Below, piece after piece: positions 36,562 through 44,284 of a DNA stretch of 63,350 nt. The DNA lies in the IMG/VR virus record IMGVR_UViG_3300020159_004055, positions 1 through 63,350 of that record. One strand, written 5' to 3'. Every line of letters begins with the position of its first letter. The first letter of the stretch is position 1. The notes beneath the pieces were generated by a model. The model did not search any database. It had not been told where the DNA came from and was given only the letters and a program-made list of their open reading frames with translations. Both the position numbers and the translations under genes were made by a program. The stretch is from a virus.

Positions 36562-39117
36562 ATGTCATTTTCTACCACCTCTAAATTCGTTCAACTTTCA
36601 CCTTACATGGTGATGGAGTACATGTACGCTGACAATCCCAATCCAGAAACTTACTTCGTTAACACTGGTTCTCCCGCAGTTGGATATGACAGGTTGGTGA
36701 ATGATGTTTTATTAGATGCTAATTCACAGCCTTCTGGAGCTGTACAAATATTCAACCAGGATCAAAATACAGCAACGACAAATAACACTAGAAGCAACAG
36801 TGTTGTTCAAACTACGGAAAACACCTTCATTACTCTAGATCCTAACTTGGTTATCCCATATAATGATTTTAATAGTAATCTAACTGATACAGCAAACCTT
36901 CCTATTGTGTTCCCTTCGAACATCTCTGTAGTTTATGACTCGATAAGATATCACATTCTTGCTGGTTATAATCTTAATAACACTGACGGACTCATCATGC
37001 AGGTACAATATCCTGATGTGGATGGTTCTTTGGTAACGTTTTCCCAGATTAAGATTTCGAGCGGTTCTTCTCAGTCTTACATATTAAATCCAAGCCCAGT
37101 AACTATTGGCTCAAACATTTATGACAAGTACGTTGAGGTCAAGATACCAAGCCTTGTAGATATGAACAATCAATATGGTGCTGCTACACCAATGAACAAA
37201 CCAAACACACTGGCGGGTAAAACTTCTAAGAGCGGTAATGGTTTTCTAGTGGCTGCGCCAATCAGAATCACTGCAAGACAAATTATCAACACCACATTAA
37301 CGAATGGATACACGACATACGGAACACAAATTTTAGCAGTACTTTCTTTAGAATCAACAGATCCGTTCCAAAATATAGGTGCTTACATTGCTCCTGCTGA
37401 TACTGGGGATTTCTTTGAATATTTTGCAACCGATAATGGAGGATTCCCAGAGGATTTCATTCTATTCCAGAATTCAATTGGAAACTCCTACTACATCCAG
37501 CATTCGGTCGAGGTTTTAGAGCAGGTAGGTGCTGCTTTGCTGAACACTTCGAATTTTAACACCATTCAAACTACTGCATACGACGTTCCTAACCTTTTCA
37601 GACCAATAGTTAGGTATCCTCAAGTTGCTGTATCATTCACTTTGAGGTACACAATGACATTGGTAAATAGCGTTGACCAATCGAGGCTTATAAGAATTTC
37701 AACATACACCTCGAATGATGTTGGAAGATATGGAGCGGATATCCAACCTTTGCAATTATCTGTTTTACCCCAGCAACAAAAAATTTATAACAAAGTTGCG
37801 GGAGCTACAAATTTGGCTATTGGTGGAAACTCCAACGCACCTCAGCAGGTTACAAAGTACACAAATGTTTTTATAGATAGAACATTGGTTAACACAACCC
37901 TTACTAATCTTTCTGTAAACGGAACACTTATTAGACAGGACAACGTTGATCAAGCAAGCCAAATCTCGTATGGTATTGGACAAGCTTATATCACGATCAG
38001 TCCTTTTGATAATTACTTCAAATTCACTTTCTTTCAAAAGGCTAAGGATGGAACAACTAAAAATATTGACCTAACATCAGCCGGAACTTATTCTATGGTT
38101 TTTGTGGATAATAATAACAATAAGGTCCACGCTCCATCCATAACAGATAACAATTTGGCAAAGCCCGCATTGGGCGAGATTGCTTTTAAAGTTTCAGAAA
38201 GCATTGCTCAGCAGGTCCTACAATTTACAAATCGAAAATTTTACATCTCCAACTCCCCAGTTCTTGAGGATCCAAATACTAATTCGAATCAGCAGGGATT
38301 ATCAAAAATAACAAATGCAGCGAAACGCTTATCTGAAAGATCTGTGGCTCTCAGTGACTCGGTTACTGAATTGAAAATTCAGGCACTAAAGGACAAAAAT
38401 ATCAGCCAGGTAAATGCTTCTACAGCTCTAATATCTAAAGCGGTTGATTCTGCCAGGATTTCTGCTAAATCATCTTCAGTAATTTATTGGGGAAATTGGT
38501 TGAAAGAGGGAGAAATTGCTCCTCAGGTAACTGCATTCTCCGGGCAAACATTTATTACAGGTCAAGGAACATCTGGACAATCCGGTAACGATTCTAGAGT
38601 AGGAAAGAGCTCATGGCAAATCTTCGGTTCTACCTCTGGAAGTACACAGGCTAATTCTCCTAGCCCAATTACTACTTCAACATCTAACCAGGTTAGACAA
38701 TTACTAACCCAACAACAATTGATCTCTTCGATCTCTTCGGATGTTCAGGGTAAGATAAGCATAGGATGGTCTACACCGGATATACTTTCTTACTTCCTAG
38801 ATCCGTCTAGTACTGGATATCAACTTTATGCCGGTATAACTAAACAAATTTTCATTCAGGCTGTAACTGGTATTTTTTCAGCAAATGATCTAAATTTAGC
38901 CCTTGCTTACGGAAATACTGAAGCCGGGATTACTACTGGTGGTGCTGGAGCCCTTGGTGGTTCAACAAGCGGACAGGCTGCTGGCGATGGTGGAAGCTCT
39001 ATCGCAACACCTAACATAACATTCAGCATTCCTGGAATTTCTAACACAAATACACCAGGACAGGCATCGGGAATTATGGCGGGATCGCAAGGTCCTCAAT
39101 TTACCCCCCTAATATAA
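36562..39117 (+). CDS. Large virion structural protein
   Basis: The 851-residue product begins with Tyr/Met-rich sequence (LSPYMVMEYMYAD), then Asn/Thr-rich beta structure to about residue 560. Residues about 580-650 are helical with repeated Ala/Ser/Lys (NAAKRLSERSVALSDSVTELKIQALK). The last 100 residues are Gly/Ser/Thr-rich and probably flexible. It is unrecognised. It lies just before the tube-like gene (9 bases), suggesting a tail-tube, sheath-terminator or connector role. Confidence 0.5.
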   Translation: MSFSTTSKFVQLSPYMVMEYMYADNPNPETYFVNTGSPAVGYDRLVNDVLLDANSQPSGAVQIFNQDQNTATTNNTRSNSVVQTTENTFITLDPNLVIPYNDFNSNLTDTANLPIVFPSNISVVYDSIRYHILAGYNLNNTDGLIMQVQYPDVDGSLVTFSQIKISSGSSQSYILNPSPVTIGSNIYDKYVEVKIPSLVDMNNQYGAATPMNKPNTLAGKTSKSGNGFLVAAPIRITARQIINTTLTNGYTTYGTQILAVLSLESTDPFQNIGAYIAPADTGDFFEYFATDNGGFPEDFILFQNSIGNSYYIQHSVEVLEQVGAALLNTSNFNTIQTTAYDVPNLFRPIVRYPQVAVSFTLRYTMTLVNSVDQSRLIRISTYTSNDVGRYGADIQPLQLSVLPQQQKIYNKVAGATNLAIGGNSNAPQQVTKYTNVFIDRTLVNTTLTNLSVNGTLIRQDNVDQASQISYGIGQAYITISPFDNYFKFTFFQKAKDGTTKNIDLTSAGTYSMVFVDNNNNKVHAPSITDNNLAKPALGEIAFKVSESIAQQVLQFTNRKFYISNSPVLEDPNTNSNQQGLSKITNAAKRLSERSVALSDSVTELKIQALKDKNISQVNASTALISKAVDSARISAKSSSVIYWGNWLKEGEIAPQVTAFSGQTFITGQGTSGQSGNDSRVGKSSWQIFGSTSGSTQANSPSPITTSTSNQVRQLLTQQQLISSISSDVQGKISIGWSTPDILSYFLDPSSTGYQLYAGITKQIFIQAVTGIFSANDLNLALAYGNTEAGITTGGAGALGGSTSGQAAGDGGSSIATPNITFSIPGISNTNTPGQASGIMAGSQGPQFTPLI

Positions 39118-39126
39118 AAAGGATAG

Positions 39127-39687
39127 ATGAGCATTCTTAACGCAAGAGCAAACAGTTTTTACTTTGTATTCCCAAAAGGATTCTTTCCCGATAAGGTACA
39201 CCAAAAGTATATTGACTATTTGAAAGCACAACCTACGCCTTATGATACCTTGACGTCATACATGAATAGCACTATTCAGGCAATTACATTCCCTTCAATG
39301 TCAATTGATTCTGTTGAGCAGGTTAGAAATCTTGGTAAGAAAGTTAATTATCAAAGTGCTACCCCAGTACAGGATTTATTTGCTAGAGATTTTCAAGTCA
39401 CATTCCGTGTTGCAGAAGGATTCATAAATTATTTCATAATGCTTGAAACCGTACTCGACTATCTTGACTTCAAAAATCCTGCAATCTATGTACAAAATTT
39501 ACCATTAAGGACTCTCGATAATCAGGGTAATATTATAACGACAGTTATGTTTAAAGAAGTCATTTTTGGGTCTTTTTCGGAATTAAACTTCAACTACACA
39601 CAAAATGCTCCTACCGTTACAACATTCAGTGTTGGATTTAGATGCAACTATATAGGTTTAGATCTAGAAATTGACAGGATGAAATAA
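39127..39687 (+). CDS. Tail tube-like protein (gp19/gp48/gp54 fold)
   Basis: The 186-residue product resembles the phage tube fold: an N-terminal segment, a long beta hairpin containing AITFPSMSIDSVEQVRNLGKK (about 53-73), a strand DFQVTFRVAEGFINYFIMLE (about 87-106), and a C-terminal sheet with SELNFNYTQNAPTVTTFSV (about 155-173). The TFSVGF-x-CNY ending is similar to tube proteins that bury a central sheet. Its size (T4 gp19 is 163) fits either the tube or a tube-initiator/completion protein. Spacing to the previous gene is 9 bases. Confidence 0.55.
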   Translation: MSILNARANSFYFVFPKGFFPDKVHQKYIDYLKAQPTPYDTLTSYMNSTIQAITFPSMSIDSVEQVRNLGKKVNYQSATPVQDLFARDFQVTFRVAEGFINYFIMLETVLDYLDFKNPAIYVQNLPLRTLDNQGNIITTVMFKEVIFGSFSELNFNYTQNAPTVTTFSVGFRCNYIGLDLEIDRMK

Positions 39688-39697
39688 GATATATAAA
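39688..39697 (+). promoter_or_regulatory. Putative late promoter motif GATATATAAA
   Basis: The motif begins right after the tube-like gene stop codon and lies 20 bases before the start of the small gene at 39718. Confidence 0.55.
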
Positions 39698-39717
39698 GAA
39701 CAAAAAAACAAAAAGAA

Positions 39718-39963
39718 ATGAAAAAGTTTTCAGAGCTCACTAAAATCAACGAGATGAAATACGGTCAACCTATGTACGGTGAAGACGATCTCAAACAACA
39801 CATGAAAGACCTGCTCGTAGCAGCTTCAGGTAATGACCAAAGGGTTCTTAATGACGTCGTGTCTTGCTTGACTGAGCCCCAAATGAAAGCTTGTTACGAT
39901 AAGTTAATCAATGTTTACAATTACACTGGCAAGAAAGGTGAAGTTGTAAAGCCAGAAATTTAA
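39718..39963 (+). CDS. Small protein with capsid-targeting-like N-terminus
   Basis: The 81-residue product starts MKKFSELTKINE, resembling the T4 capsid-targeting tag (consensus near MKxFxEFxxE, cut by the prohead protease after Glu). The rest is a small helical protein (about 20-80). It is a monocistronic unit: a promoter motif precedes it and a strong terminator follows at 40007. This suits a highly expressed internal head protein, but that is an inference. No other family is seen. Confidence 0.55.
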   Translation: MKKFSELTKINEMKYGQPMYGEDDLKQHMKDLLVAASGNDQRVLNDVVSCLTEPQMKACYDKLINVYNYTGKKGEVVKPEI

Positions 39964-40006
39964 TCGACTTTTAGGAAAGAATCTTAGGAAAGATTAATAG
40001 ATTTTT

Positions 40007-40033
40007 AGCCCCCTAGTTATAGGGGGCTTTTTT
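40007..40033 (+). terminator. Rho-independent terminator
   Basis: Stem AGCCCCCT (40007-40014), loop AGTTAT, stem AGGGGGCT (40021-40028), then six T. It ends the 39718 unit and is followed within 10 bases by the next promoter motif. Confidence 0.9.
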
Positions 40034-40038
40034 GTTTG

Positions 40039-40047
40039 GATATATAA
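40039..40047 (+). promoter_or_regulatory. Putative late promoter motif GATATATAA
   Basis: It lies directly after the terminator and 23 bases before the TTG start of the RuvC-like gene, and would drive the RuBisCO-like cassette. Confidence 0.55.
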
Positions 40048-40070
40048 ATGGCATTTTAAACAATAAAATT

Positions 40071-40736
40071 TTGAAAACATTAATCGGAATCGATTTTTCA
40101 CTAAACTCCCCAGCATTTTGTGTTAGAAAAGGCAATCAATTGATTTGGGGATCATTGACAAGAAGCGAGAGGGATAGGGAATCATATATCAAAAGTTCGA
40201 AAAAACCCTATGCTGTCTTGGATCCACAAGAGGAGTTCAATTTTCTTTTTATGGATAAGAAGAAAATGCCAGATGACTATTCTGAAAAGGAGAGAATCAA
40301 GATTGATTATTTTCAGGAGCTTGTTGACATATTTTGGACATCGATAATGGAAATATGTAAAGATGAAGAGATTGTGGTTGCGATGGAGGGTCTAAGTTTT
40401 TCCTCCAATGGCAACGCTTTGATTGATATTTCTATGGCTACTGCCTTGCTAAGGAAAAAGATCGTAGACCAAACCGGAAGCTCGAATTTCCATGTATTTT
40501 CACCCACCTCTGTCAAAAAATTTGCACTCAAGGGAAATGCAAAAAAGCATGAACTTTATGAGTCTTTGGTAAATCTTGATTCTGGAGAAACCAATCTGGG
40601 CAAATTCACTAAAATTTTAGAAGACAATAAGCATGAATGGATCACCGGGGGTGGAAACGTAAATAAGCCTCTAGACGATATGATTGATGCAACTTACATA
40701 TGTCTCTATCTATATGACACAGTCGGAAAAAATTAA
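40071..40736 (+). CDS. RuvC-like Holliday junction resolvase/nuclease
   Basis: The product (221 residues from a TTG start at 40071) has the RNase H-fold nuclease pattern: IGIDFS with Asp8, VVAMEGLSF with Glu106, and PLDDMIDATY with Asp202/203 and Asp206 at the C-terminus. This is the acidic set of RuvC-type resolvases and phage relatives. T4 instead uses endonuclease VII (gp49), so this may be the functional replacement, needed to debranch DNA before packaging. The TTG start is chosen because upstream sequence overlaps the promoter motif and terminator. The gene overlaps the next by 23 bases. Confidence 0.75.
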   Translation: MKTLIGIDFSLNSPAFCVRKGNQLIWGSLTRSERDRESYIKSSKKPYAVLDPQEEFNFLFMDKKKMPDDYSEKERIKIDYFQELVDIFWTSIMEICKDEEIVVAMEGLSFSSNGNALIDISMATALLRKKIVDQTGSSNFHVFSPTSVKKFALKGNAKKHELYESLVNLDSGETNLGKFTKILEDNKHEWITGGGNVNKPLDDMIDATYICLYLYDTVGKN

Positions 40737-41460
40737 CATCCTGATTCCTTTGGGAGGAGCCGGAAAAAGGTTTAGTGATAGCGGATACGAAGTGCCTAAA
40801 CCTTTTATTGATGTTGATGGTGAAACAATGATAAGAAGTGTTGTTAGCAACCTTAAACACGACCACTCGCATTTCATTTTTATAATAAACGAGCAAAGTA
40901 TTGGTATTTCTGATTTTCAGAAACACATTGAGGATTTATCAATTAGTTTTTCAATTTATGCAACACCATCTCTAACCGAGGGACCGGCTAGCACTGTCCT
41001 TTTAGCTAAAGACGAGATCAATACGGATATCCCACTGATAGTCGTTAATTGTGACCAGATCATACTAGACTTCAGTCTAGAAAACCTATTGTCGTTTTCT
41101 AAAACAACCGGCTGTGATGGAATACTCGGATGCTTCCTTTCTTCTTCAAAAAAGAATAGTTACGTTAGATTGGATCCAAACGGGGAAATTAGTGAAGTAA
41201 AGGAGAAGATAGTCATCTCAAATGTCGCAACTAATGGTTTACACTATTGGAAGTGTGGATCACTCTTTGTTAAATCTGCAGAGCAAATGATTGCTTTGGG
41301 TGACAGATATAATAATGAATTTTATGTTGCTCCTTCATATAACTACCTTATCAAGGAGGGGAAAAAAATACTTCCTTTCTTTTACAATTTACACTTTCCG
41401 ATTGGAACACCTGAAGACTTACAAACATACTTAGACATAAAGAAAAATGCAAATATTTAA
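40714..41460 (+). CDS. Sugar-phosphate-type nucleotidyltransferase
   Basis: The 248-residue product has the NTP_transferase fold signatures: ILIPLGGAGKRF at residues 9-20 (GGxGxR pyrophosphorylase loop), VPKPFIDV at about 27-34 (PKP), and VVNCDQI near 109-115 (metal-binding Asp). Such enzymes make NDP-sugars or related nucleotide-activated compounds from a phosphorylated substrate and NTP. It overlaps the RuvC-like gene by 23 bases and the cupin gene by 14 bases, so it is translationally coupled. It is probably the first step of the cassette containing the RuBisCO-like protein. Substrate is unknown. Confidence 0.8.
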   Translation: MTQSEKINILIPLGGAGKRFSDSGYEVPKPFIDVDGETMIRSVVSNLKHDHSHFIFIINEQSIGISDFQKHIEDLSISFSIYATPSLTEGPASTVLLAKDEINTDIPLIVVNCDQIILDFSLENLLSFSKTTGCDGILGCFLSSSKKNSYVRLDPNGEISEVKEKIVISNVATNGLHYWKCGSLFVKSAEQMIALGDRYNNEFYVAPSYNYLIKEGKKILPFFYNLHFPIGTPEDLQTYLDIKKNANI

Positions 41461-41785
41461 GATTGAAGATATGACTGGTGGCTGGTATGCAGGGGATTTT
41501 TCACCCTGTGCTTATCCCACTAAAGATTTTGAAATTTGTTATAAGAAACATCACAAAGGCGAATCGTGGCCAGCCCACTATCACAAAGAAGCTGACGAAA
41601 TAAATTTCCTTCGGAGTGGTAGAATGATCATACAAGGCAAGGAACTAGTGGCTGGTGACATTTTCATTCTCAAAAAGGGTGAGATAGCAAATCCGGTTTT
41701 TCTTGAAGATTGCGAAGTATTTATTGTAAAAACCCCAAGTGTAATCGGTGATAAATTCATATTAGGAGATGATCAGCATATTTAG
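41447..41785 (+). CDS. Single-domain cupin
   Basis: The 112-residue product is one cupin barrel: motif 1 HYHKEADEINFLRSG gives metal ligands His44, His46 and Glu51, and motif 2 (GDIFILKKGEIANPVFL, about 70-86) follows with no second His, since an Asn is in its usual place. Cupins of this size act as isomerases, epimerases, dioxygenases or lyases on small molecules. It overlaps both neighbours (14 and 17 bases). A cupin acts just downstream of a RuBisCO-like isomerase in the Rhodospirillum rubrum methylthio-sugar pathway, so the pairing is suggestive, but that cupin is not obviously an orthologue. Confidence 0.75.
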   Translation: MQIFKIEDMTGGWYAGDFSPCAYPTKDFEICYKKHHKGESWPAHYHKEADEINFLRSGRMIIQGKELVAGDIFILKKGEIANPVFLEDCEVFIVKTPSVIGDKFILGDDQHI

Positions 41786-43004
41786 AAAACAAAAAGGGAT
41801 TGATCTAGAGAAATATTTCGTCGTAACCTATTTTTTAGGTGCAAAAACTTCGTTAAGGGAAGCTGCCTGGAATTTAGCTATTGGCCAAAGTATAGGTAAT
41901 CCCAATAACAGAAGCGTTTGGGAAACTGAAGAGATGTTTGAGAACCACAGTTGCTTTATCATGCATGACGAGGAGGAACTCAAAAATTTAAAAGAAGGTG
42001 AAATTAAAATCGCGTTCCCTCTTGATAATTTAGATTTAGAAGAAGACGGGATTTCACAGATCCTGTGTCATATTGCTGGCGGGCAGGTTGATATATTGGA
42101 GATTGAAAAATGCCATATATTGGACGTAACTCTCCCCAAAATCATTGAAGAAATCTTTGCTCTCAAACCTGCTTACGGCATTGATGGTTTTAGAAAGTTC
42201 AATGGGGTGGATGGTAAGCCCTTTCTAGGAGGAATTATCAAACCCAAAGTGGGAATGTCTCCAGCGGTATTACTTGAGGCGGTGAAGGAAATGGTTTCTG
42301 GTGGTGTAAACTTCATCAAAGAGGATGAGCTACTAGCAAATCCTTCCCATTGTCCTTTAGAAGAAAGGGTTCCCCTTATAACTTCTTGGCCGAAAGAAAA
42401 TGCACCTGACGTAATTTATGCTTTCTGTATAAATGGCGACAGTCCTTATGCTTTGGAGAGAGCAAAATTTGTTTCTGAAAATGGTGGCAATGCCATTCAT
42501 ATTAATGTTTGGAGTGGGCTTGGAGTTTACCGGGCAATCAGAAAACAAAACCCTTGCCTCTGGATACACTTTCAAAAAAGCGGTGATAAATTTTTTACCG
42601 ATAGAAGAGCACCATTCCATATCTATTGGCCACTTATTTGCAAGATAGCTGGCTGGTCGGGGGTTGACTCCATTCACGCTGGTATGATTGGTGGATATAT
42701 GAATCAAGACGAGAAGGAATTGGCAGATTGCTTAAGTATGCTTTGGCATTATAATATAGTCCCAGCTCTCAGCTGCGGGATGCACCCCGGACTTGTTGAT
42801 TTTATAAACAAGCAATTAAATTCTGTTGACTGGATGGCAAATGTAGGTGGAGCAATGCACGGACATCCGTCAGGGACAAAAGCTGGTGGTCTCGCGATGA
42901 AGCAAGCAATCAACGGGGAGGTTCAATCTGAAGAGTATTTACAAGCAATAGAAAAATGGGGAATAAAAAGCTTCCCTGAAGATTTAGCATATAGAATTTT
43001 TTAA
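41769..43004 (+). CDS. RuBisCO-like protein (form IV)
   Basis: The 411-residue product aligns by motif over the whole RuBisCO large-subunit barrel: GGIIKPKVGMSP (residues 154-165, Lys158 and Lys160 for Lys175/177 of plant RuBisCO), GGVNFIKEDE (178-187, the carbamylated Lys184 with Asp186 and Glu187), WIHF (His267 for His294), SIHAGM (His303 for His327), LSCG (Ser335 for Ser379), and GGAMHGHPSG. Several carboxylase residues are changed: loop-6 Lys334 is Tyr310, Arg295 is Phe268, and Asn123 is not conserved. So it keeps the metal site and one phosphate site but should not fix CO2. It fits RuBisCO-like enolases/isomerases acting on phosphorylated sugars. Its start overlaps the cupin gene; the next gene begins 3 bases after the stop. 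Confidence 0.9.
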   Translation: MISIFRKQKGIDLEKYFVVTYFLGAKTSLREAAWNLAIGQSIGNPNNRSVWETEEMFENHSCFIMHDEEELKNLKEGEIKIAFPLDNLDLEEDGISQILCHIAGGQVDILEIEKCHILDVTLPKIIEEIFALKPAYGIDGFRKFNGVDGKPFLGGIIKPKVGMSPAVLLEAVKEMVSGGVNFIKEDELLANPSHCPLEERVPLITSWPKENAPDVIYAFCINGDSPYALERAKFVSENGGNAIHINVWSGLGVYRAIRKQNPCLWIHFQKSGDKFFTDRRAPFHIYWPLICKIAGWSGVDSIHAGMIGGYMNQDEKELADCLSMLWHYNIVPALSCGMHPGLVDFINKQLNSVDWMANVGGAMHGHPSGTKAGGLAMKQAINGEVQSEEYLQAIEKWGIKSFPEDLAYRIF

Positions 43005-43007
43005 GTC

Positions 43008-43466
43008 ATGAGATTAATCTCACATCGTGGAAATGTAAATGGTCCTTATTCGAATCTGGAAAATAGTCCTCATTATATCGATAAGGCGATTTCACAGGGA
43101 TTTGATGTTGAGATTGATGTCTGGGTTGTAGAAGAACAGATTATGTTAGGTCACGATTTTCCACAATTTATGGTAGATCTTGATTGGATTAAAGAAAGAC
43201 ATGATGTTCTTTGGATCCATTGCAAGAATATAGAAGCTATTACTTTCTTTGCAAGATATGATGTGCTTTTTGGGATGACCCATCCTGCATTTAATTATTT
43301 CTGGCACGAGACTGATAAGGTCACTTTAACTTCTAAAGGCGTAATATGGGCTTATCCTGGTAATCAGCCAATTTCAGGAAGCATTGCAGTTTTACCTGAA
43401 CTACATGATGATGACCTTGGAGATTGCTTTGGGGTTTGCTCTGATTTTGTAACTAGATATAAATGA
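43008..43466 (+). CDS. Compact GDPD-like phosphodiesterase domain
   Basis: The 152-residue product has the early motifs of glycerophosphodiester phosphodiesterases: ISHRGN (His6, Arg7), ENS (Glu18, Asn19), VEIDVW (Glu35, Asp37) and GHD (His49). It is much shorter than the usual 230-260 residues and seems to lack part of the TIM barrel's second half. The metal and first catalytic residues are retained. It may hydrolyse a phosphodiester, or act in transfer chemistry on an intermediate of the cassette. The stop overlaps the next gene's start (ATGA). Confidence 0.65.
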   Translation: MRLISHRGNVNGPYSNLENSPHYIDKAISQGFDVEIDVWVVEEQIMLGHDFPQFMVDLDWIKERHDVLWIHCKNIEAITFFARYDVLFGMTHPAFNYFWHETDKVTLTSKGVIWAYPGNQPISGSIAVLPELHDDDLGDCFGVCSDFVTRYK

Positions 43467-44245
43467 GGGTAGCACTTTTACTTCCAGGTCAAATAAGGGA
43501 GGCCAAAGATGTATTTCCTTTCATAAAGGGTAAAATCATAGATAAATTCAAAGCTGATGTTTTCATTTCAACGTGGGCACCTTCGAACAAAATAAAACAA
43601 TCCCTACACGCGGATAGTTCACACCTTGTGGATTCATTAACACTGAATGATGCCTTAGAATCTTTTAAACCAAAATCTTTTTTAACAGAAGACTACGAAT
43701 CCGAAGGTATATCAAATATAATTCAGCGTGCTTTTTCATATGATCCTTTGAGTCCAGGCACCGGAGAGATGAATCCTGCCTCAGTTTTTCTGATGTGGTA
43801 TAAAGTTATGCAATGCTTCAATTTGATGTGCGACTACGAAAAAATCATTGGTGAAAGATACGACTATGTTATAAAAGGAAGATTTGACATTAAGATCCAT
43901 AACGACTTGAATTTAGACCCGAATTTGAATACAATCTGTGTACCTCCTGGATATGATTGGAGGGGAGGAGTAAATGACGTTTTCGCTTGGGGAGGCAGAG
44001 ATGCTATGGAATGGTATAGTTCAATGTTCATGCACTTAGAAGAGTATATTCTAACGTTAAACTTTTTCCATCCGGAAACTCTTCTCCGCCGGCATTTAGA
44101 GGTTGGCCCTTATAATTTAGACCGGCCAGACCTCCACGTTTCTCTACGTGGAAAAAATGTTTGGGAAACTGAAGTGCTTGCAGAAAAATTTAATAAAAAA
44201 AGTTACAGATATATAGAATCTAAGGGAAACATTTGGGACACTTAG
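43463..44245 (+). CDS. Glycosyltransferase-like protein
   Basis: The 260-residue product resembles the group of phage and capsule-locus glycosyltransferase-like proteins that begin with VALLLPGQIR (residues 3-12), have a DVFISTWA strand (32-39), a YKVMQCFNL helix (113-121) and YDYVIKGRFDI (133-143), where RFD is the likely nucleotide-sugar binding triad. The C-terminal part is helical. It closes the cassette and, if active, would attach the product made upstream to DNA, protein or a glycan. A membrane anchor is absent. The acceptor is unknown. Confidence 0.6.
   Translation: MRVALLLPGQIREAKDVFPFIKGKIIDKFKADVFISTWAPSNKIKQSLHADSSHLVDSLTLNDALESFKPKSFLTEDYESEGISNIIQRAFSYDPLSPGTGEMNPASVFLMWYKVMQCFNLMCDYEKIIGERYDYVIKGRFDIKIHNDLNLDPNLNTICVPPGYDWRGGVNDVFAWGGRDAMEWYSSMFMHLEEYILTLNFFHPETLLRRHLEVGPYNLDRPDLHVSLRGKNVWETEVLAEKFNKKSYRYIESKGNIWDT
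44208..44216 (+). promoter_or_regulatory. Possible late promoter motif GATATATAG for gp32
   Basis: It lies inside the end of the glycosyltransferase-like gene, 68 bases before the gp32 start. It matches the motif before the 3901 and 48627 genes. Confidence 0.35.
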
Positions 44246-44284
44246 AGATTAAATAAAGGAATTTAAAAATAAATTTAAGGAATC

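Noticed and set aside
40032-40070. Upstream TTG start for the RuvC-like gene
   Set aside because: It would lie within the terminator T-tract and promoter motif; the TTG at 40071 begins the conserved fold.
41769-43004. A true carboxylating RuBisCO carried by the phage
   Set aside because: Key residues for CO2 fixation (loop-6 Lys, Arg295, Asn123 equivalents) are replaced, and no phosphoribulokinase or small subunit is near.
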